From Halorhodospira abdelmalekii (GTDB lineage: Bacteria > Pseudomonadota > Gammaproteobacteria > Nitrococcales > Halorhodospiraceae): 64,000 bases of DNA. The notes under the pieces were generated by a model. It ran no database searches, was not told the origin of the DNA, and saw nothing but the letters and a program-made list of their open reading frames with translations. Shown piece by piece: positions 1-5,596 of the stretch. The position numbers and the translations under genes are program-made. Numbering within the stretch: the first letter of the stretch is position 1; every line of letters begins with the position of its first letter. The stretch spans positions 1-64,000 of the forward strand of contig NZ_NRRN01000010.1 in assembly GCF_016583625.1 (NCBI RefSeq), written 5' to 3'.

Positions 1-173
1 CGACCGCTTATCGCGAGATGATGCACGATATGCATCGGGCCTTTCAGCAGTTGGCGGTCGACGCTCGAGAACAAGGCGACCCTAGGCAGGCGCAGCGACA
101 GTTGGCGCAGATTCAGAACAGCTGTGTCGCCTGCCATGCCACCTACCGGTTCGTCACCGCGGACGGCGAGTGA
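1..173 (+). CDS. C-terminal end of a cytochrome c'/c-556-like protein (partial)
   Basis: Only the last 56 codons are in the window; the frame is open from base 3 to TGA at 171-173. The end carries a c-type haem site, CVACH, followed by ATYR. A CxxCH motif this close to the C terminus, followed by a Tyr-Arg, is the arrangement of cytochrome c' and c-556 class II cytochromes, where the haem sits on the last helix of a four-helix bundle. The preceding Gln/Ala/Arg-rich stretch reads as an amphipathic helix. Such proteins are periplasmic and act in electron transfer or NO binding; which one applies here cannot be told. A perfect hairpin follows the stop. Confidence 0.75.
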   Translation, partial: TAYREMMHDMHRAFQQLAVDAREQGDPRQAQRQLAQIQNSCVACHATYRFVTADGE

Positions 174-175
174 GG

Positions 176-196
176 GAATCCCCCTTGCGGGGATTC
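176..196 (+). terminator. Stem-loop after the cytochrome gene
   Basis: The arms GAATCCCC (176-183) and GGGGATTC (189-196) are perfectly complementary with a five-base loop, starting two bases after the cytochrome stop codon. There is no run of T after it, so it is a weak intrinsic terminator or an mRNA 3'-end stabiliser rather than a textbook terminator. Confidence 0.55.
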
Positions 197-329
197 GCAT
201 AGCGCCGCTAATCTGGCCGTGCATCTTTGCAGATGGCGCAGGGAGGGGCATCGGATACGCGAATTCGGAATAACCTGGCCAAGGTGGGGTTTGCTTTGAA
301 GGCGCTTGACTGACTTGAGGTGCCGCGCG

Positions 330-554
330 ATGAACACAGCGATGATAGAAAAGGCGATTATTAAAGAGCTGCATGATATGCCGGCTGAAGCCATGCAAGA
401 GGTATTGGATTTTGCCCTCTTCATTAAACAGCGTAGAAAGTCCGTATCCGAGCCACCACGACTAAGGCCCAAAAAGCGCCTAGGATTGTTGGCTGGCGAA
501 GGCGTGGAACTGTATGATTTCGAGATGAGTGATGAGGAATTGCTGAACTCATGA
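330..554 (+). CDS. DUF2281/VapB-like antitoxin
   Basis: A 74-residue protein starting at ATG 330 (MNTAMIEKAI). A TTG-initiated reading from 306 is possible but would add eight unconvincing residues. The first half has the pattern of the DUF2281 antitoxin family, with an acidic helix of the type MPAEAMQEVLDFALFI. The tail (YDFEMSDEELLNS) is the acidic, probably toxin-binding end. These proteins neutralise PIN-domain RNases encoded just downstream. Here the stop codon overlaps the ATG of a PIN reading frame (ATGA at 551-554), the normal layout of such pairs, but the toxin is broken. The region looks visibly poorer in G+C than its neighbours, which suggests transfer. Confidence 0.7.
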   Translation: MNTAMIEKAIIKELHDMPAEAMQEVLDFALFIKQRRKSVSEPPRLRPKKRLGLLAGEGVELYDFEMSDEELLNS

Positions 555-709
555 CAGGCTACCTGCTGGATACGCATGTTCTTCTGTGAGCGCTGTTTGC
601 CCCGGAGCGATTGTCCGACAGGGTAAGAGCCTTGATCGAGGATGAGAGCAATGAAATTGATGTCAGTGTCGTGAGCTTATAGGAAATCTCTCTAATTTAT
701 CAGCGACTG
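551..709 (+). pseudogene. PIN-domain (VapC-like) toxin remnant with two nonsense codons, truncated
   Basis: Starting at ATG 551, overlapping the antitoxin stop, the frame reads MTGYLLDTHVLL, then TGA at 587-589, then ALFAPERLSD and VRALIEDESNEI, then DVSVVSL, then TAG at 680-682, then EISLIYQ. PIN toxins of this type read DTHVLLWAL and SLWEI, so both stops sit exactly at conserved Trp positions (TGG to TGA and TGG to TAG). The acidic residue in LLDTH is one of the expected metal ligands. The homology ends near 709, where it runs into the 3' end of the convergent transporter ATPase gene, so about half of a roughly 130-residue toxin is missing. It is very probably inactive. Confidence 0.75.
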
Positions 710-1887
710 TGCAGCCAGCAGGCGACGCGGTGGCCGGGCCGTGGATGCGCCTCCTCCGGATCAAAGTGCTCGCAGCGTCCGACCATGATCGCGGGGCAAC
801 GCGGATGGAAGCGACAGCCGCTGGGCGGGTGGAGCAGGCTCGGCGGTTCACCGGCCGGGATGGGGCGCTGTTGATGGGCGTTGGCCGCATCCGGGTCGAC
901 TAAGGCGGCGAGCAGGGCGCGGGTGTAGGGGTGGTGTGGCCGATCGAGCAGGCGTTCGACCGGCCCCTGTTCGACGATGCGCCCGGCGTACATCACCATG
1001 GCGCGGTGGGCGTAGTGGCGCACGGTTGAGAGATCGTGCGTGATGTAGAGCAGCGCGAGGCGGTGCTGGCGCTGAATGGTACGCAGCAGTTCGAGGATCT
1101 CGGCCCGCACCGAGGCATCGAGCATCGAGACCGGCTCATCGGCGATGATCAACTTCGGGCGCAGCAGCAGGGCGCGGGCGATGACGACGCGCTGCTGCTG
1201 TCCGCCGCTGAGTTGGTGAGGAAACTTCTGCCACGTCTCGTGCGCCGGTTCCAGCCCGACCTCTTCGAGTGCGGCGGCGATCCGCTCCTCACGCGCCCGA
1301 CGGGTGCCGACGCCGTGAACGATCAGCGGCTCTTCGAGAATCCGGCGAATCTTCATAAAGGGCGGCAGGGCGCCGTAGGGGTCTTGCTGGACGTAACCGA
1401 CAGCGGCGCGATACGCCTTTAAGGCGCGGCCGCGCAGTGTCGCTAGATCGGTGCCGGCGAAGGTGACCCGGCCCGCAGTCGGGCGGTGGAGACCGAGCAG
1501 GGTGCGGGCCAGCGAACTCTTGCCACAGCCGCTCTCGCCGACGATGGTGGCCGATTCGCCATGATCAAGGGTAAAGCTGACGCCGTCGACTGCGCGCACC
1601 GAACCGACCCGTAGAAAGCCCCATTGGCGCAGCTCAAAGTGGGTCTGCAGCGCCTCGACCGTCAGCAACGGCTGATGCGGTTGCTGATAAGTCGGCGCAG
1701 TCGGCGTCGCAGCACCGCCAGTCGTCACCGCGCCTGTGCCTGTGGCCTCAACGCCGCCGGTCGCCACCGTGCCTCTGGTCGCAGTGGCGACGCCGGCGCT
1801 CGGGTTGCCCGGTCTTTCGCCAATCGACCTCTCGCTGCCCGGTTTCTCGCTGCCTGGCGTCTCGCTAACCGATGTGGTACGCCTCAT
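700..1887 (-). CDS. Opp/Dpp-family ABC transporter ATPase (OppF-like)
   Basis: A 395-residue cytoplasmic ATPase that would power a peptide/nickel-family importer. It has Walker [10 protein letters not shown] (about residue 118), signature LSGGQQQR, Walker [13 protein letters not shown] and the C-terminal oligopeptide-transporter domain with the Cys motif [12 protein letters not shown] 1887 follows a good AGGAGG-type ribosome site, and the start overlaps the stop of the upstream ATPase gene (ATGA), so the two are translationally coupled. The first 70 or so residues are a low-complexity Gly/Thr/Ala/Ser tract not present in usual OppF. The substrate is not evident. It is the last gene of the minus-strand transporter operon. 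Confidence 0.9.
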   Translation of the reverse strand: MRRTTSVSETPGSEKPGSERSIGERPGNPSAGVATATRGTVATGGVEATGTGAVTTGGAATPTAPTYQQPHQPLLTVEALQTHFELRQWGFLRVGSVRAVDGVSFTLDHGESATIVGESGCGKSSLARTLLGLHRPTAGRVTFAGTDLATLRGRALKAYRAAVGYVQQDPYGALPPFMKIRRILEEPLIVHGVGTRRAREERIAAALEEVGLEPAHETWQKFPHQLSGGQQQRVVIARALLLRPKLIIADEPVSMLDASVRAEILELLRTIQRQHRLALLYITHDLSTVRHYAHRAMVMYAGRIVEQGPVERLLDRPHHPYTRALLAALVDPDAANAHQQRPIPAGEPPSLLHPPSGCRFHPRCPAIMVGRCEHFDPEEAHPRPGHRVACWLHSR

Positions 1888-2855
1888 CGCTTCCCTCCTG
1901 CGTGCAACCAGCAGCGGCTGCGGTGGCGCGGGGCCAGTGTCGTGCTCGGCGGCGCCTCACTGCAGCGGTCGATGCGCTGCGGACAGCGCGCTGCAAAACG
2001 GCAGCCGGCGGGCGGGTCGAGGAGGCTCGGCGGGCGTCCGGGGATGGGGCGCGGCGGCTGCTGTTGGTGGAGTTTGGGCACCGCGGCCATCAGCATCTGC
2101 GAGTAGGGGTGGGCCGGGGCGGTGAAAAAGCGCTCGGCGGCGGCCTCTTCGACGATCTGTCCGGCGTACATCAGGGCGACGCGGTCGGCGAGTTCGCTCG
2201 AGGTGGCGACATCGTGGGTAATCAAGATAAAGCTCATGCCGCGCTCTGCCTTAATCCGCTTGAGCACGTTCATGATCGCGGCTTGGGTTAGGACATCGAG
2301 CGCCGAGGTCGGCTCATCGAGGAGCACGATATCGGGTTCGGTGACCAGCGCCATGGCGATGACTGCACGCTGTCGCATCCCGCCGGAGAGCTCGTGCGGA
2401 TAGCGGGAGAGAAAATCGGTGGCGATGCCGACCTCGCTAAAGGCCTCGGCGGCGCGCTCCAGGGCCCGGCGGCGCGACCAGCCGCGGTGGATGCGCAGCG
2501 GTTCGGCGACTTGTTCGCCGACGCGGATGACGGGGTTCAGGGCGTTCATCGCCGCCTGCATCACCAAGGCGATGCGCACCCAGCGGACTTCGCGGCGAAA
2601 GCGCTCCTCGCTATAGCCGAGGATATCTTCGCCGTCGAGTCGCACGACGCCCTCTGGTGCGACGGCGTTGCGCGGTAACAGACGCAGCAGCGTCTTGGCC
2701 AGGGAGCTCTTACCGCAGCCCGATTCACCGAGGACGACCAGCGCTTCGTTACGCTGCAGCTCCAAATTGACCCCGTCGACCGCGCGTACTGCACCGCTCT
2801 CGGTGCGGTAGCTCAGGCGCAGATCGGCAATCTCGAGCAGCGCAGGGGCGCTCAT
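1884..2855 (-). CDS. Opp/Dpp-family ABC transporter ATPase (OppD-like)
   Basis: A 323-residue partner ATPase. It has Walker [10 protein letters not shown] near residue 42, signature LSGGMRQR, Walker B IVLLDEPTSALD, and the C-terminal Cys motif AGCRFAARCP seen in OppD/DppD. ATG 2855 is preferred over the GTG three bases upstream because the GAGGAG sequence then stands at a normal distance. Its start touches the permease stop (TGATG). Together with the following ATPase it should form the nucleotide-binding heterodimer under the two permeases of the same operon. Confidence 0.9.
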   Translation of the reverse strand: MSAPALLEIADLRLSYRTESGAVRAVDGVNLELQRNEALVVLGESGCGKSSLAKTLLRLLPRNAVAPEGVVRLDGEDILGYSEERFRREVRWVRIALVMQAAMNALNPVIRVGEQVAEPLRIHRGWSRRRALERAAEAFSEVGIATDFLSRYPHELSGGMRQRAVIAMALVTEPDIVLLDEPTSALDVLTQAAIMNVLKRIKAERGMSFILITHDVATSSELADRVALMYAGQIVEEAAAERFFTAPAHPYSQMLMAAVPKLHQQQPPRPIPGRPPSLLDPPAGCRFAARCPQRIDRCSEAPPSTTLAPRHRSRCWLHAGGKR

Positions 2856-4201
2856 CACAAGCTCCTCAGACGGGGGTTAAAGACGCGATCGAGGGCGAAG
2901 CCAAGCAGGGCGAAGCCGAGGCCGGTGAGCATCAACAGCGCCGCCGGGCTGAGCACCCAGTAGTAAAAGCCGTGGTAGAGGGCGCTTTGATCTTGGGCAT
3001 CGTAGAGGATCTTGCCCCAGGTCGGGAGGATCGGGTCGCCGAGGCCGAGCACCGCCAGCGATGCCTCCAAAAAGACGTAGGTGGGAATCAAGGTGACGAA
3101 GGTCGGGATCAGTACCGGCAGGATACGTGGCACCATATAGCGGAGAATGATCCGCAGATCGCTCGCCCCGTAGGCTTGCGCCGCCGTGATGTAGGGCGCC
3201 TCACGGATCGGCAGCAGCATCGCACGATACATCTTGATCCCGGCGCTGAAGATGCCGAGCACCACAACGACCCCGAGCATCAGCCAGATGCTGGTCGAGT
3301 AGAGGGTGCCGATCATCACCAGAATCGGCAGCAGCGGCAGGATGATATTGATCTCGGTGAGACGCTGAATCACGGCATCGACCCAGCCACGGAACCAGAC
3401 TCCAGCAGCGGCGATGATCAGCGTCGTTACGGTTGTGCCGACCGCGGCAATCAAGCCGAAGGCGAGCGCGATCGGTGTGCCCCAGAGCAGGGCGACGCTT
3501 AGATCGCGGCGCTGATGGTCGGTACCGGCCCAGCCGTGCACTTGGCCGTAGACGATCAGCTCGCCGTGCAGCTCGCTCGTCTCGGCGAAGTGCACCGTCT
3601 CGAGCAAGAGCTGATAGGTCCCTTGCTGCACCTCAAGCGCTTGTTGGTCGGTCCCGGCCCCCGCCGAGGTGGCGGAGAAGAGACCGATCTGCGGCGGGGC
3701 CCCAAGGCGCCCTTCAAGGGTCTGATTCTGCGAGATCGAGATTCGCTCGTTGGCCCCGATCCGGCGCGCATCGAGCGGGATCTGCTCGCCCTGTGGGGTG
3801 ATCCAGGTCGCACGCACGAAGGGCTGTCGGTCGCTCCCGCTGCTCCCCAAGAAGAGATTGATCTCGCTCGGGAATTCGCTGTAGGTAAAGTCAAAGGTCA
3901 GGCGCTGCTCGGTGATGCGCACCCCCTCGTACGCCTCCTCGGCGATCGGCGCAGCGGCGGTCGGGATGCGGAGCGTGCGCGGGGCGTCACCGCCGAAGAG
4001 CCGATCGGCCCACACCGGCCCAGCATTGACCGGCAGCTCTTGCCACAGATCACCACCGCGCCAAAGGCGCTGCGCCTCGCTATAGGGGATGGTCACCACG
4101 GCGTAGACGGCGGTTGCTAGCAGCGCCACGATGATCAGCGCACCGAGCAGCGCCGAGGGGTAGCGGCGCAGGCGGCGCAGCCCGTCGCGCCACGGGCTCA
4201 C
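2855..4201 (-). CDS. Opp/Dpp-family permease (OppC-like) with a large extra extracytoplasmic domain
   Basis: A 448-residue inner-membrane permease. One membrane segment (residues about 18-38) is followed by roughly 170 hydrophilic residues before the family hallmark GTDHQRRD. Five further membrane segments follow, with the binding-protein-dependent transport loop around EAPYITAAQAYGAS. Usual OppC proteins have about 300 residues and only a short loop between the first helix and GTDxxGRD, so an extracytoplasmic domain rich in beta-like stretches has been inserted. It starts at a GTG that overlaps the stop of the upstream permease (GTGA). It should pair with that permease as the translocation channel. 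Confidence 0.85.
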   Translation of the reverse strand: MSPWRDGLRRLRRYPSALLGALIIVALLATAVYAVVTIPYSEAQRLWRGGDLWQELPVNAGPVWADRLFGGDAPRTLRIPTAAAPIAEEAYEGVRITEQRLTFDFTYSEFPSEINLFLGSSGSDRQPFVRATWITPQGEQIPLDARRIGANERISISQNQTLEGRLGAPPQIGLFSATSAGAGTDQQALEVQQGTYQLLLETVHFAETSELHGELIVYGQVHGWAGTDHQRRDLSVALLWGTPIALAFGLIAAVGTTVTTLIIAAAGVWFRGWVDAVIQRLTEINIILPLLPILVMIGTLYSTSIWLMLGVVVVLGIFSAGIKMYRAMLLPIREAPYITAAQAYGASDLRIILRYMVPRILPVLIPTFVTLIPTYVFLEASLAVLGLGDPILPTWGKILYDAQDQSALYHGFYYWVLSPAALLMLTGLGFALLGFALDRVFNPRLRSL

Positions 4202-5385
4202 GCCGAGCCCCCTTCGATGCGCACGCGCGGGTCGAGCAGCGCGTAGATAAAGTCGAGCAAGAAGACAGTCACTGCGAGTAGATAGGCGAAGATGACCACC
4301 GAGCCGATGATCACCGGGGTGTCGCGATGGCCGATCGCCTCGAAGAGCAGGGTGCCGAGTCCCGGCCAGTTGAAGACCTGCTCGAGGATGATCGCTCCAC
4401 TCCAGAGGCCGATGAGCATCAGCAAGAAGCTCGTTACGATCGGGGAGAGGGTCGGGCGCAGGATATAGCGCTGCTCGACGAGGGCATCCGGCAGGCCCTT
4501 CGCCCGCGCCATCTCGACGTAGTCCTCACTCGAGTGGATCAGGAAGAAGGTGCGCCACGAGTAGATCGAGATAAAGATCTGCGCCAAGAACATCGCCGCG
4601 ATCGGTAAGGCCATGTGCTGGATCACGCTGGCTGCATAGGCCCAGCCGCCGCTCGGTGGTGGGGCTGCGACCATTCCCCCGGGCGGCAACAGCGGCACCA
4701 CGAAGGCGAAGAGCAGGATCAGAAAGATACCGTAGAACCAGGCCGGGGCCGCCGAACTCGGGGCGAGGGCGATGACGCTGCGATCGAGCGCGCTGCCGTA
4801 GCGCCGCGATAGCCCAAGGGCGACGAAGACGGCGACGAAGAAGACCAGCAGATTGGCGGTGCCGAAGAGCAGCAAAGTGGCCGGCAGCCGCTCCAAAATA
4901 ATCTGTGCGACCTGCCGTGAGCCGGCATCGCTGTGCATCTCCTCGGCGCGCCCGAGATCGAGGAGCATCGCTTGGCGCAGATAGTCGACACTGCGGATCA
5001 AAAAGGGCTCATCGAGGCGCAGCCGCTCAATCTCGATCTGCATCCGGTCATTCAATAACTGCTCACGGCGCTCGCTGGGCAGGTCGTGAAAGGCAGGATC
5101 GGCGCGGATCTCCTCGGCGACGGTGTTCTCGATCTGGGCTAGACGCAGCTCATCGATCTGCCCGCCCATGTTAGCGATCACGATCGTCAAATAGACGCCG
5201 ATCAAGACGGTGAGCAGCAGTGCGAGCAGCCGTTTGCCGGCAAAGAGGGCGAGGCGGCGCAAATCACGCAGCAGCTCACTGACGCGGCGGCGTGGCGCAG
5301 TCGCCGTAAGATCGTCTGCAGCTGCGGCGGTGGGGGCGCTTGTCGAATGGGCCCTCTCTGCTGGACGAGGCGATTCGCCACTCAC
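4198..5385 (-). CDS. Opp/Dpp-family permease (OppB-like)
   Basis: An inner-membrane permease, first gene of the four-gene minus-strand operon. GTG 5385 is chosen as start because AGGAGTC stands seven bases upstream; reading from TTG-like codons further out would run through a long inverted repeat. The 395 residues show an Arg-rich N terminus, a first helix, an extracytoplasmic stretch with the OppB-type text LDEPFLIRS, then RLPATLLLFG and four to five more helices. The conserved permease loop is EMARAKGLPDALV. It forms the channel with the OppC-like protein. The promoter presumably lies in the divergent control region. Confidence 0.85.
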   Translation of the reverse strand: MSGESPRPAERAHSTSAPTAAAADDLTATAPRRRVSELLRDLRRLALFAGKRLLALLLTVLIGVYLTIVIANMGGQIDELRLAQIENTVAEEIRADPAFHDLPSERREQLLNDRMQIEIERLRLDEPFLIRSVDYLRQAMLLDLGRAEEMHSDAGSRQVAQIILERLPATLLLFGTANLLVFFVAVFVALGLSRRYGSALDRSVIALAPSSAAPAWFYGIFLILLFAFVVPLLPPGGMVAAPPPSGGWAYAASVIQHMALPIAAMFLAQIFISIYSWRTFFLIHSSEDYVEMARAKGLPDALVEQRYILRPTLSPIVTSFLLMLIGLWSGAIILEQVFNWPGLGTLLFEAIGHRDTPVIIGSVVIFAYLLAVTVFLLDFIYALLDPRVRIEGGSA

Positions 5386-5419
5386 GGTGTGACTCCTGAT
5401 CTGGCGGTCAACTAGACCG

Positions 5420-5494
5420 GCTGATGCTGCACCAGAAGGAGGGGAGCTGTCCAGTTGCAGTGGACAACTTACCGGCTTCTGATGCAGCATCAGC
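5420..5494. repeat. Long inverted repeat in the divergent transporter control region
   Basis: Nineteen-base arms at 5420-5438 and 5476-5494 are complementary at 18 of 19 positions. Inside them, TGTCCA (5448-5453) and TGGACA (5461-5466) form a second stem with a seven-base loop. The element sits between the OppB-like start (5385) and the binding-protein start (5597). No T-run follows on either strand, so it is more likely an operator or a leader structure than a terminator. Confidence 0.8.
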
Positions 5495-5544
5495 AGCACC
5501 ACCCATCGTGGCCGTCACCCCTTCCCGTCCGTCCTGAAACTTGT

Positions 5545-5577
5545 GGGGTGAAACCCGGGTGAGACCGGGGTGAAACC
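5545..5577 (+). promoter_or_regulatory. Three tandem 11-bp direct repeats upstream of the binding-protein gene
   Basis: The units GGGGTGAAACC, CGGGTGAGACC and GGGGTGAAACC follow each other without a gap, and a weaker fourth copy (GGAGCGAAACC) lies at 5580-5590. An 11-bp period puts equivalent bases on one face of the helix. This spacing is typical of direct-repeat sites bound by OmpR/PhoB-type response regulators, so a regulator array is a reasonable reading, though no regulator gene is in the window. Confidence 0.6.
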
Positions 5578-5596
5578 AAGGAGCGAAACCAACCGG

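Noticed and set aside
551-709. Reading UGA as Trp to rescue the PIN toxin
   Set aside because: The second Trp codon is UAG, the 3' half is missing, and genes throughout the window end with UGA as a stop.
5570-5596. GTG 5570 as start of the substrate-binding protein
   Set aside because: It lies inside the 11-bp repeat array; ATG 5597 gives a clean hydrophobic N terminus.
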